The translations under genes were made by a program, and so were the position numbers. Under the pieces are notes generated by a model, which had not been told where the DNA came from, did no database searches, and worked only from the letters and a program-made list of their open reading frames with translations. 64,000 nucleotides of DNA from CATQHW01 sp965243545 (GTDB taxonomy: Bacteria > Spirochaetota > Spirochaetia > SZUA-6 > Bin103): contig OZ251573.1 of assembly GCA_965243545.1 (NCBI GenBank), forward strand, positions 2,418,001-2,482,000, given 5' to 3'. Numbering within the stretch: the stretch's first letter is position 1; every line of letters begins with the position of its first letter. Of the stretch, positions 1 to 8,152 are shown piece by piece.

Positions 1-89
1 ACCAGGATCACCGTACCGGCGTTGCGGTCGGCCAGATGGAACGCGGTACTCAAGCCGATCACGCCGCCGCCGACCACCACGAACCGCAT
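1..89 (-). CDS. FAD-dependent oxidoreductase (DAO-like), N-terminus only
   Basis: The first 29 codons of a gene that runs off the left edge. Reading leftwards from an ATG at 89, the protein starts MRFVVVGGGVIGLSTAFHLA. This is a beta strand followed by the GxGxxG dinucleotide-binding turn (GGGVIG) and the following helix, the standard N-terminus of FAD-dependent oxidoreductases of the D-amino acid oxidase/glycine oxidase class. The substrate cannot be told from this piece. It is divergent from the RraA-like gene at 180, leaving about 90 bp for both promoters. Confidence 0.75.
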   Translation of the reverse strand, partial: MRFVVVGGGVIGLSTAFHLADRNAGTVIL

Positions 90-179
90 GGGCCGGCAGT
101 GTCGGGAGACGGCGGCGGGCGGTCAAGCCCGGCCCGTTCCTTGCCGCGCGGCCGGGCGCCCGGTACGCTCGCCACTCTC

Positions 180-902
180 ATGGACCAGGTACTGATCGAC
201 AGCCTCCGCGACTCGGAGACCGCCCTCGTCTGCAACGCGCTCTCGGCGCTCGGCCACTCCGAGCCGCACACCTACGCCATGGATGGGCGCATCCAATGCA
301 TGACGCCGGACCTGCCGCCGCTGGTGGGAGAGGCGATCACGATCAGGATCGATACCTGCACGCCGGAAGGCGGTCCGGCGAACGACGCCTACGTCGAGAT
401 GATGGACGCGATCGAGGCGAGCGCGCTGCCGCGCGTGATCGTGGTGGAGACGGTCGGCCCCGACCCGTACCGCGAATGCGTGATGGGCGACGGCATGGCC
501 AAGGGGTTCATCGCCGCCGGCGCCATCGGCATGGTCACCTCCGGGGGCGTCCGCGACCTGCCCGGCATCATCGATCAGGGATTCGGCGTGTTCGCCATCG
601 CCCGCGTCATTCAGCACGCGGCGCTGCGCTGGTCCGGCTACGGGGAGCCGGTGCGGGTCGGCGGCGTCACGGTGCGGACCGGCGACCTGATCCACGGCGA
701 CCACGGCGGCTGCATCGTCGTTCCGGAGCCCAATCACCGGCACCTGGTCGAGGCGTGCCGGCTGGTCAACGACTTCGAGAAACAGGCGCACGTGATGATC
801 CGGCGCACCGACCTGGACGGGGCGCGCAAGCGCGCCGGCATGGACGACCTGAGCGGACGGTTCGACCGCGCGTTCGCGGCGCTCCGACAGGGCGGCGGGT
901 GA
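180..902 (+). CDS. RraA family protein (HMG/CHA aldolase-like)
   Basis: A 240-residue protein of the RraA/dimethylmenaquinone-methyltransferase-like family. Members are either aldolases on 4-hydroxy-4-methyl-2-oxoglutarate-type substrates or RNase E regulators. Visible signatures are the family motif SGGVRDLPGI (residues 121-130), a preceding IAAGAIGMV strand, and the late GDLIHGDHGGCIVVP block. The frame is open upstream to 36, but homology starts at MDQVLIDSLR, so the ATG at 180 is chosen. RNase E regulation is less likely than a catabolic aldolase role, given the neighbouring central-carbon-type enzymes. The exact substrate is not determinable. Confidence 0.85.
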   Translation: MDQVLIDSLRDSETALVCNALSALGHSEPHTYAMDGRIQCMTPDLPPLVGEAITIRIDTCTPEGGPANDAYVEMMDAIEASALPRVIVVETVGPDPYRECVMGDGMAKGFIAAGAIGMVTSGGVRDLPGIIDQGFGVFAIARVIQHAALRWSGYGEPVRVGGVTVRTGDLIHGDHGGCIVVPEPNHRHLVEACRLVNDFEKQAHVMIRRTDLDGARKRAGMDDLSGRFDRAFAALRQGGG

Positions 903-1024
903 CGCTGGGCCGCGCCGTGCGGTAGTCTCAACCCCGGCAGCGCCGCGCGGCACCGGCGGCGCGCTCCGCAACCAATACGCACCGCGGCTCGGCGGCGACC
1001 GCCGCCGGGCCGGCAAAGAGAGAG

Positions 1025-3592
1025 ATGAACATGGGTACTGGAACGGGTACTGACGGAACATCGGTCGTGGTTCGCACGGTGGCGCCGGCCGGCGCCACCG
1101 CCGAGCGCAGCGTGCGGCTCCCCGCCTACGACCGGCAGCGGCTGGAGGACGTCGGCTTCATGACCGCCATGACGCTCACCCTGCTCGGCAACTACGCGCA
1201 GACCGGCCACTTCGGCGGACCGCTCGCCTACACGCCGTACAACGTCGCCCTGCACCTGCTGGGGCCCGAACACGGCGGCCTGCGGTACGACTACCGCCGG
1301 CCCAAGCACCCGTTCGGCGACAAGCTGCTGCTGGCCGGCGGCCACAACATCCCGACCCTGTACGCGCTGTGGATGGTCATGGGTCAGGCGATGGCGAACC
1401 GCTACCAGGCGACCGGCCACGGCCGCTACCGGGTCGATCCGGAGGTCGCCATGCTGCCGATCGACTGCCTCGGCTTCCGGCGCGGCGCCGGAGCGCTCGC
1501 CACGCTGCTGGACGACCACGGACTGGCCGGCGACCCGCTGTTCGCGCAGGCCAGGCTGCGCGGCATCCGGTCGCTCGCCGGCCACTCGGAGACGACCGAC
1601 CTGATCAACGACGTCAACGGCGGCCCGTCCGGCATCGGCATCGCCACCGCGGCCGGCAAGGCGGCCTTCTGGGACTTCATGGGGGCCGGCGACTCGCCCA
1701 AGATCGTCGCCCTGGAAGGCGAGTTCGCCATGACTTCCGGCCACTCGCAGGAGATGAAGACGCAGGCGGTGGCGCAGAAGGTGGGCAAGCGGCTCCGCAT
1801 CCTGCTCTCCTACAACAACGCCGGCATCGACGATTCGCTGGTCGGCGGCGTGGTGTCGGAGTCGTTCGCCGGCTACCGGATCGCCGATCAGTGGTCGGCG
1901 TACGGCTGGAACGTGCTGACGCTCGACGACGGCAACGACTACGACCAGGTCCTGGGCGCGCTCAAGACCATGGAGGAGTGGGACCCGGACGACCGGCGGC
2001 CGATGATCGTGGTCGGCCGCACCACCAAGGGCTGGTGGCCGGCGGCGGCCGGCGGGGAGATCGCCGGCTTCGGCGAGCAGCTGGTCGGCTATCACAGCCA
2101 CCCGTACGAGATGAAGATGAACGTGCCGTACTTCGTCGCGCTGGCCGGCACGTTCGAGCAACGGTTCGGCGTCACCTTCCAAGGGATCCACGACGGCCCG
2201 GTCACCGGCGAGGCGGAGCGGCTGCGCCAGTTCAAGACCAACGTCGACGTCGTCATGTCGGTGCTGGAGCAGGACGGCCTGGGCGAGTGGCTGAGCGACC
2301 GCCTGGTCGAGATCGGCGACCAGGTGAGCGACGACGGCGCGTTGCGCGTCAGCACCCGGACTGACCCGTTTCAGGACGAGCGTCTGCGCGTGGCGGCCAT
2401 TCCGGTCGATCCGCAGACGGTGAGCGTGGAGCGCGCCGGCGGAAAGGTCGAGGAGGTCGGCGTCGAGCTGTTCAAGCAGCCGGGCGAGGTGCAGGGGACG
2501 CGGCGCGCCATTTCGGAGGTGGTCAAGTGGCTCAACCACGTCACCGGCAACCGGTTCCTCACCGTGTCGGCCGACCTGTCGGGATCGATCAACGTAGAGA
2601 AGGGGTCGCTCACCGGCCACTACGACCCGCTTGCCAATCGGAGCGGCACGCGCCTCAAGGCCGCGATTCAGGAGGCCGGCAACGCCTCCACCGCGGTGGG
2701 GCTGGTCGGGCAGAGCGCGTCGCTCGACCCCGGCGTGCACTCGGGCGTATGGGCGCTGAGCGGCAGCTACGGCGCGTTCACGCCGTTCATGTATCTGCCC
2801 GCGCGCGTGTGGAGTCAGCAGAGTCAGGACAGCCCGTTCCGGGTCGGCGTCCTCAACATCCTGGCCGGCCACTCCGGCCCGGAGACCGCCGCTGACGCGC
2901 GCACGCACTTCGGCATCTTCGCGCCGCAGGTGTGGAAGCTGTTCCCGCGCGGACAGGTGATCACGCTCAGTTTCTGGGACTACAACGACGTGGCGCCCGG
3001 CTACTTCGCCGCCGCGGAGATCGCCGCCCGCGACCCGCTGGTCGGCGTGATCGTGATCGAGGTGGCGCGCCCGGACTTCCCGGTGGCCGACCGCTCGACC
3101 TTCGCCGACACCGACCTCAAGGCGGCCGCCAAGGGGTTCTACGTGGTGCGCGACTTCCGGCCCGGCACGCCCCGGCACGGGTACGTGCTGGCGCAGGGCT
3201 CCAGCTCGACGTTCAACCTGCTGCAGGCGCTGCCGCGTCTGGAGGAGCAGGGGATCAACGTCAAGGTGGTGGCGGCGATCAGCGAGGAGCTGTTCGACCG
3301 GCAGCCGCAGGCGTACCGGGACGCGGTGCTGCCGGCCGCCGCCAAGTACGACCTGATGGTGGTCACCACCGGCACGCAACGGATGTGGCCGGTGCGCGAC
3401 GTGGGTCCGCTCACCGGCGAGTACTCGCTGGTCTCCGACTGGCACGACCGCTGGCTCACCGGCGGCACCGAGTCCGACGTGATCGCCGAGGCGCGCCTCG
3501 ACCGGGACTCGATCGCCGCCGGCATCGAACGCTTCGCCGCCGACCGCGACCGCCGCCTCGCCCGGCAACGGGAATCCCTGGCAGCCTTGTAG
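1025..3592 (+). CDS. Transketolase-like thiamine-diphosphate enzyme
   Basis: An 855-residue protein with the three-part layout of transketolase and AceE-type E1 enzymes: an N-terminal ThDP-binding domain, a middle Pyr domain and a C-terminal domain. Family landmarks are QTGHFGGPLA (near residue 59), LAGGHNIPTLY, a GHSETTDLINDVNGGPSG stretch, and the ThDP/Mg region GEFAMTSGHSQEM...LLSYNN (about 240-275). Where classical enzymes have GDG, this one has GEF, so the metal-ligand Asp is replaced by Glu. It is longer than transketolase (about 660) and close to AceE (about 890). An AGAG-rich stretch precedes the ATG at 1025; a second ATG lies six bases on. Whether it acts on a sugar phosphate or a 2-oxo acid is open. 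Confidence 0.8.
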   Translation: MNMGTGTGTDGTSVVVRTVAPAGATAERSVRLPAYDRQRLEDVGFMTAMTLTLLGNYAQTGHFGGPLAYTPYNVALHLLGPEHGGLRYDYRRPKHPFGDKLLLAGGHNIPTLYALWMVMGQAMANRYQATGHGRYRVDPEVAMLPIDCLGFRRGAGALATLLDDHGLAGDPLFAQARLRGIRSLAGHSETTDLINDVNGGPSGIGIATAAGKAAFWDFMGAGDSPKIVALEGEFAMTSGHSQEMKTQAVAQKVGKRLRILLSYNNAGIDDSLVGGVVSESFAGYRIADQWSAYGWNVLTLDDGNDYDQVLGALKTMEEWDPDDRRPMIVVGRTTKGWWPAAAGGEIAGFGEQLVGYHSHPYEMKMNVPYFVALAGTFEQRFGVTFQGIHDGPVTGEAERLRQFKTNVDVVMSVLEQDGLGEWLSDRLVEIGDQVSDDGALRVSTRTDPFQDERLRVAAIPVDPQTVSVERAGGKVEEVGVELFKQPGEVQGTRRAISEVVKWLNHVTGNRFLTVSADLSGSINVEKGSLTGHYDPLANRSGTRLKAAIQEAGNASTAVGLVGQSASLDPGVHSGVWALSGSYGAFTPFMYLPARVWSQQSQDSPFRVGVLNILAGHSGPETAADARTHFGIFAPQVWKLFPRGQVITLSFWDYNDVAPGYFAAAEIAARDPLVGVIVIEVARPDFPVADRSTFADTDLKAAAKGFYVVRDFRPGTPRHGYVLAQGSSSTFNLLQALPRLEEQGINVKVVAAISEELFDRQPQAYRDAVLPAAAKYDLMVVTTGTQRMWPVRDVGPLTGEYSLVSDWHDRWLTGGTESDVIAEARLDRDSIAAGIERFAADRDRRLARQRESLAAL

Positions 3593-3671
3593 CGTTCCAT
3601 CACCGCAGTGCGTTGAGGCGCCGCGGACGGCCGTCGCGAGGGACGATCGGAGACCATCGACGGATTCTCGC

Positions 3672-4841
3672 CTACCCGGCCTCGGCGGTCATGGCGGCGA
3701 TCACGCGGTCGACCTGGGCGGGGGAGACGAAGTAGTGCGTGGAGATGCGCAACGCGTCGTGACCGTCGCGGACGTGGTCGTCGACGCGCAGGTTGTGACG
3801 CTGCTGCAGCCGCGTCCGCCAGCCGGCGGCGTCGCCTCCGGGGGGATCGACCAGCGTGGTGCCGGGCGCGACCAGCGCCCGCCGGGTGGAGTTGCCGATA
3901 CGCATGCCGGGAATCGCAGCCAGTCCGTCACGGAGCCGCTCGGCGAGCTGGTGGTTGCGCTCCTCGATCGCCGCTATGCCGATCTGGTTCATCCACGCCA
4001 CCGCCACGCCGATGCCGGCGCGCGTCGGCAGGTCGAAGGTGCCCTCCTCCTCGTACCGCTCGGCGGTCGGTCCGGGCGGCGTGGACTCGATGCCGAACCG
4101 CTCCTGGAACCCCTGCCGCACGTACAGCACGCCGGTCCCGGACGGGGCGAGCAGCCACTTGTGCAGGCTGGCCGCGTACAGGTCGCAGTCGTAGGCGGTG
4201 ACGTCGACCGGCACGCGGCCGACCGCCTGCGCGCCGTCGATGGAGATGATCAGGCCGTGGTCGCGGCCCATCCGGCAGAGCTCCTCGACAGGATACCGGA
4301 CGCCGCTGCGCGTGACGTGGCAGAACGACAGCACTCGCGTGCGATCGGTGATCGCGGCGCGCAACGGTTCGATCAGCTCCGCCGGGTCCTCGACCGGACT
4401 CGGCAGGGCGACCTCGCGCACCACCAGCCCCTCGCGGGCGGCCCGGTCGCGCCACGGTTGCACCCCGACCGGGTGCTCGTGGCTGGTGGTGAGGATCTCG
4501 TCGCCGGCGCGCAGCCCGCGCACGCCGTCGGCGGCCAGCGCCAGCCCCACGGAAGCGTTGCGGTTGATGGCGAGCTCCTCCGGCCGCGCTCCCATCAGCG
4601 CCGCCAGGTCCGGCACCGCCACCTCGGCGTTGTAGCGCCGGTAGTCGATCTTGGCGGCGTCCGGGTCCTGCGACAGGCGCAGGTAGCCTTCGTGCACGGC
4701 GGCGATCACGGGGTCGGGCGGCACGCCGAGCGCAGCGCTGTTCAAGTAGACCAGGTCGGGGTCGAGCGGAAACCGGGCGCGGAGGCGCTCCCAATACGAC
4801 TCGTCGTCGACGGCTCCCGGCGCTCCCCGGGAGACGCTCAT
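3672..4841 (-). CDS. Class V aminotransferase (PLP-dependent)
   Basis: A 389-residue PLP enzyme of the class V fold (cysteine desulfurase, isopenicillin N epimerase-like, kynureninase relatives). Evidence: the N-terminal substrate loop DLVYLNSAALGVPP, the strand ending SIDGAQAVG (the Asp that contacts the pyridine nitrogen), and the PLP-lysine motif LYAASLHKWLLAPSGTGVLY. The C-terminus has the expected RISTHYF block. No active-site Cys loop typical of IscS/SufS is apparent, so an epimerase/lyase-like or catabolic role is more likely than Fe-S assembly. The start is uncertain: ATG 4841 or ATG 4868, neither with a good ribosome-binding site. It is divergent from the dehydratase at 4990. Confidence 0.85.
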   Translation of the reverse strand: MSVSRGAPGAVDDESYWERLRARFPLDPDLVYLNSAALGVPPDPVIAAVHEGYLRLSQDPDAAKIDYRRYNAEVAVPDLAALMGARPEELAINRNASVGLALAADGVRGLRAGDEILTTSHEHPVGVQPWRDRAAREGLVVREVALPSPVEDPAELIEPLRAAITDRTRVLSFCHVTRSGVRYPVEELCRMGRDHGLIISIDGAQAVGRVPVDVTAYDCDLYAASLHKWLLAPSGTGVLYVRQGFQERFGIESTPPGPTAERYEEEGTFDLPTRAGIGVAVAWMNQIGIAAIEERNHQLAERLRDGLAAIPGMRIGNSTRRALVAPGTTLVDPPGGDAAGWRTRLQQRHNLRVDDHVRDGHDALRISTHYFVSPAQVDRVIAAMTAEAG

Positions 4842-4989
4842 CGCGCGTTCGCTAGCTGCATGTGCCATGGCGTCACTATGGGTCTGCCGGGTGCCGCGCG
4901 CAACCGGCCGGCTTCCCGGGGAGCCGGCCCGGCGCCGCGTCAGCCCGCAGGGTTCCCGCCGGCCCGGTTTCCGGCGTAGGCTTGTCGCC

Positions 4990-5961
4990 GTGTCCGAAGT
5001 GAAGCTTCCCACGCTGGAGGAGATCGACAGCGCCGCCCCGATCGTCTACCGGGCCATGCCGCCGACCCCGCAGTATTGCTGGCCGCTGCTGGGCGAGCGG
5101 ACCGGGTGCTCGGTCTGGGTGAAGCACGAGAACCACACCCCGATCGGGTCGTTCAAGCTGCGCGGCGCGCTGGTCGCCGTGGAACGGCTGCGCGCCGCCA
5201 GGCCGCAGGTGACCGAGGTGGTGGCCGCCACGCGCGGCAACTTCGGCCAGAGCGTCGCGTTTGCGGCGCGCCGCGCCGGCCTTGCCGCCACGGTGGTGAT
5301 GCCGGCCGGCAACAGCCGTGAAAAGAACGAGGCGATGCGCGCCTTCGGCGCCCGCCTGGTCGAGTACGGCGCCGACTTCGACGAAGCGCGCGCGCACGCC
5401 GGCCGCATCGCCGGCGGCGACCGGGTCTATCTCATGCCGTCCTTCAGCACGGACCTGGTCGTCGGGGTGGCCAGCTACGGGGTCGAGCTGTTCCGGGCGG
5501 CGCCGGACCTGGACGCCGTCTACGTGCCGATCGGCCTCGGCTCCGGGATATGCGGGGTGATGGCCGCCCGCAACGCGCTGTCGCCGGCCACGGCCGTGAT
5601 CGGGGTGGTGTCGGCGGCGTTGCCGGCCTACCGCCGCTCGTTCGACGCCGGCGAGGCGCGCGCGACCGGACCGGCGTCGACGATCGCCGACGGGATGGCC
5701 GTCCGCGTGCCCGACGAGGCGGCGCTCGCCTTGATCCTGTCCGGCGTGGACCGGGTGGTCGCGGTGTCGGAAGCGGAGCTGCGCGCGGCGATGCGCGTCT
5801 GCTACTCCGACACCCACAACGTCGCCGAGGGCGCCGGCGCCGGCCCGCTGGCGGCGCTGCTCCAGGAACGGTCGCGGATGCGCGGCGCCCGGGCGGCCCT
5901 GGTGCTCTCCGGCGGCAACGTCGACCGGCAGCTCTTCGCGGAGGTGCTCGCCGGCTCGTAG
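4990..5961 (+). CDS. Threonine/serine dehydratase-like PLP enzyme
   Basis: A 323-residue fold-type II PLP enzyme, close in size to catabolic threonine dehydratase or the EutB-type dehydratase of hydroxyectoine breakdown. It shows the PLP lysine in GSFKLRGALVA, the substrate-holding loop ATRGNFGQSVA (SxGNxGQ-like), the glycine-rich phosphate loop IGLGSGICGV, and a C-terminal LVLSGGNVD. No ACT regulatory domain follows, so allosteric control as in biosynthetic IlvA is not expected. The GTG at 4990 is chosen because upstream residues are Arg/Pro-rich and lack family similarity. The exact amino acid substrate is uncertain. Confidence 0.85.
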   Translation: MSEVKLPTLEEIDSAAPIVYRAMPPTPQYCWPLLGERTGCSVWVKHENHTPIGSFKLRGALVAVERLRAARPQVTEVVAATRGNFGQSVAFAARRAGLAATVVMPAGNSREKNEAMRAFGARLVEYGADFDEARAHAGRIAGGDRVYLMPSFSTDLVVGVASYGVELFRAAPDLDAVYVPIGLGSGICGVMAARNALSPATAVIGVVSAALPAYRRSFDAGEARATGPASTIADGMAVRVPDEAALALILSGVDRVVAVSEAELRAAMRVCYSDTHNVAEGAGAGPLAALLQERSRMRGARAALVLSGGNVDRQLFAEVLAGS

Positions 5962-6059
5962 CCGCCCGGGCCCGGAGCCGCCGGGGCTTGCAGCCGGCAG
6001 TCGCGCCGTTTTCGCGCGACCGCGTATCACCGGCGGGTTCTGCGCTATCATCCCGCCGT

Positions 6060-7133
6060 ATGGCATCCACTCGCACGGCCGGCGCCGCCGGCGCGATCCG
6101 CGTCGGTATCGTCGGCGCCGGCAACAACACCCGCAACCGCCACGTGCCGGGCCTGCAGGCGCAGCCCGACGTCGAACTGGCGAGCGTCGTCAACCGCTCG
6201 CGCGCGTCATCCGAGCGGGCGGCGGCCGACCTCGGCATCGGCCGCGTCCACGACCACTGGCGCGACCTGGTGGAGTCCGACGACATAGACGCGGTCCTGA
6301 TCGGCACGTGGCCCTACCTGCACCGGCCGGTCACGCTGGCCGCGCTGGCGGCCGGCAAGCACGTGCTGACCGAGGCGCGCCTGGCCCTGGACTTGGCGGA
6401 GGCGCGCGAGATGCTGGCCGCCTCGCGCGCGCGTCCCGATCTGGTCACCCAGGTAGTGCCGGCGGCGATGACCCTGAGCATCGACGCCACGATCCGCCAA
6501 CACGTCGCCGAAGGCTACGTGGGCGACGTGCTGGCGGTCGAGCACTTGGCCGGCGGCGGCGGCTTCATCGACCGCAACGCGCCGATGGTCTGGCGCGACG
6601 ACGCCGTCTACAGCGGCCTCAACGTCGGCTCGCTCGGCATCACGTACGAAACGATCATGCGTTGGGTCGGACCGGCCGTCCGCGTGAGCGCCCTGGGCCG
6701 CACCTTCGTGCCGGTGCGGCGCGACCAGGCGGGCGCGGCGCACGTCATGCAGCTCCCCGATCACCTGGAGATCCTGGCCGATCTGGCGTGCGGCGCCACG
6801 CTCCACCTGCAGGTGTCCGCCGTGCTCGGCCACGGCGCGCCGGGCACGACCATCTACGGCTCCGAAGGGACGCTCCGAGTCGCCGGCGGGCAGCTGCTGG
6901 GCGGCCGGCGCGGCGACTACGCGCTCAAGCCGGTGCCGGTCTTTGCGGCCGCGCCCCGTCCGGGCCCGCTCATGCCGCCCGGTTGGCGAGTCGAGGAGGA
7001 GTTCTGCGCGGCCATCCGCGGCGAAGGGGTCGTCCAGCGCAACACCTTCGAGATCGGCGTGCAATACATGGCGTTCACGGAGGCCGTGCACCGCAGCCTG
7101 GGCGAAGGCCGCGCCGTACCGGTCGAGCGCTGA
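6060..7133 (+). CDS. Gfo/Idh/MocA family oxidoreductase
   Basis: A 357-residue NAD(P)-dependent oxidoreductase. The N-terminal Rossmann domain begins IRVGIVGAGNN; the C-terminal alpha/beta domain contains the family's GxxGxTYET-like region and ends in a tail near residue 355. The usual catalytic EKP motif reads EAR (VLTEARLALDLAEA), a substitution found in one subgroup of the family, so chemistry may differ from glucose-fructose oxidoreductase. The start at 6060 leaves a typical short lead before the first strand. Its stop codon overlaps the ribosome-binding site of the following aldo/keto reductase, so the two are very likely co-transcribed and may act in one sugar-alcohol or sugar oxidation route. 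Confidence 0.9.
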   Translation: MASTRTAGAAGAIRVGIVGAGNNTRNRHVPGLQAQPDVELASVVNRSRASSERAAADLGIGRVHDHWRDLVESDDIDAVLIGTWPYLHRPVTLAALAAGKHVLTEARLALDLAEAREMLAASRARPDLVTQVVPAAMTLSIDATIRQHVAEGYVGDVLAVEHLAGGGGFIDRNAPMVWRDDAVYSGLNVGSLGITYETIMRWVGPAVRVSALGRTFVPVRRDQAGAAHVMQLPDHLEILADLACGATLHLQVSAVLGHGAPGTTIYGSEGTLRVAGGQLLGGRRGDYALKPVPVFAAAPRPGPLMPPGWRVEEEFCAAIRGEGVVQRNTFEIGVQYMAFTEAVHRSLGEGRAVPVER

Positions 7134-7139
7134 AGGAGG
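7133..7139 (+). promoter_or_regulatory. Ribosome-binding site embedded at the stop of the upstream gene
   Basis: AAGGAGG directly follows and overlaps by one base the TGA of the Gfo/Idh gene, five bases before the ATG at 7145. It is the strongest Shine-Dalgarno match noticed in the left part of the window, fixes the start of the aldo/keto reductase, and implies translational coupling. Confidence 0.85.
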
Positions 7140-7144
7140 CTGAA

Positions 7145-8107
7145 ATGGAATACCGAACGTTCGGCAAGACCGGCATCGAGGTCTCCCGCATCGGCCTGGG
7201 CTGCTACCAGATGGGCGGCGCCCACGGCGGCGGCGGATGGACCGGCATGGACGACGAGGAGTCGGTGCGCACCATCCACCACGCCGAGGCGCTCGGCGTG
7301 AACGTGCTCGACACCGCCGAAGGCTACGGCGCCGGCCATTCGGAGCGCATCATCGGCCGCGCGCTGGCCGGCCGCCGCGACCGCTACGTGGTGGCGACCA
7401 AGCTGGCGCCGCCCGTTGCGGGCGAAAGCGAAGCGGACGCGCGCACGCGCGTGCGGACCGCGTGCGCCGGCAGCCTGCGGCGCATGGGCACCGACTACAT
7501 CGACGTCTACCAGCTCCACGGCGTGCCGCCGAGCGAGCTGATGCCGCCGGTGGTCGAGGAGCTCACCGCCCTGCAGCGGTCCGGGGCGATCCGCTGCTGG
7601 GGCATCTCGACCAACGACGCCGACGCCATGCGCGAGCTGCTGGCGCTGGGCGATCTGGCGATGGCGCAGGTGGGACTCAGCCTGGTCAATCCGACCGCCG
7701 ACGAGGCGCTGGCGCTGGCGCTGGAGGCGAACCTGGGAACGCTGATCCGCGTGCCGCTCGGCCAGGGCGCCCTGACCGGCGCGTACTTCGATACGCAGCG
7801 GCTCGACGCCGGCGACCGGCGGTACGAGCGCTTCACCAATCCGCGCGCCCGCGCGGCGCTGGCCCGGCTGGCCGAGCTGCGCTTTCTGACCGAGCGCGGG
7901 CGCACGATGGTGCAGGCGGCGTTGCGCTTCGTGCTCGACACGCCGGGGGTGACGGCGGCGATCCCGGGCGCCAAGGACCGCGCGCAGCTGGAGCAGAACG
8001 CCGGCGCCGCGGCCGCGCCGCCGCTGTCGCCGGCGGAGCGGGAACGGGCCATGCGCATCGGCGCCGAGTCGGGCTGGCCGTTGCCGCCGTACGCAAAGAA
8101 GGCGTAG
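7145..8107 (+). CDS. Aldo/keto reductase
   Basis: A 320-residue (alpha/beta)8 NADPH-dependent carbonyl reductase. The catalytic tetrad is visible: Asp56 and Tyr61 in NVLDTAEGYGAGHSE, Lys86 in VVATKL, and His125 in VYQLHG. The start MEYRTFGKTGIEVSRIGLG is the family's characteristic N-terminus, and late residues (AIPGAKDRAQLEQN) form the cofactor-binding motif. It belongs to the soluble AKR group that reduces sugar aldehydes or ketones. It lies 11 bp behind the Gfo/Idh oxidoreductase, suggesting paired oxidation and reduction of a sugar-like substrate; the substrate itself is not deducible. Confidence 0.9.
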   Translation: MEYRTFGKTGIEVSRIGLGCYQMGGAHGGGGWTGMDDEESVRTIHHAEALGVNVLDTAEGYGAGHSERIIGRALAGRRDRYVVATKLAPPVAGESEADARTRVRTACAGSLRRMGTDYIDVYQLHGVPPSELMPPVVEELTALQRSGAIRCWGISTNDADAMRELLALGDLAMAQVGLSLVNPTADEALALALEANLGTLIRVPLGQGALTGAYFDTQRLDAGDRRYERFTNPRARAALARLAELRFLTERGRTMVQAALRFVLDTPGVTAAIPGAKDRAQLEQNAGAAAAPPLSPAERERAMRIGAESGWPLPPYAKKA

Positions 8108-8152
8108 CGGCGGGCCGGCGCCGGAGTCGGGGCAGGAGCTAAGGCTAAGCGA

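Noticed and set aside
734..3568. A 944-residue open frame on the minus strand
   Set aside because: It lies antisense to the transketolase-like gene, is rich in Arg, His, Val and Ala with no domain pattern, and is a codon-composition shadow of GC-rich coding DNA.
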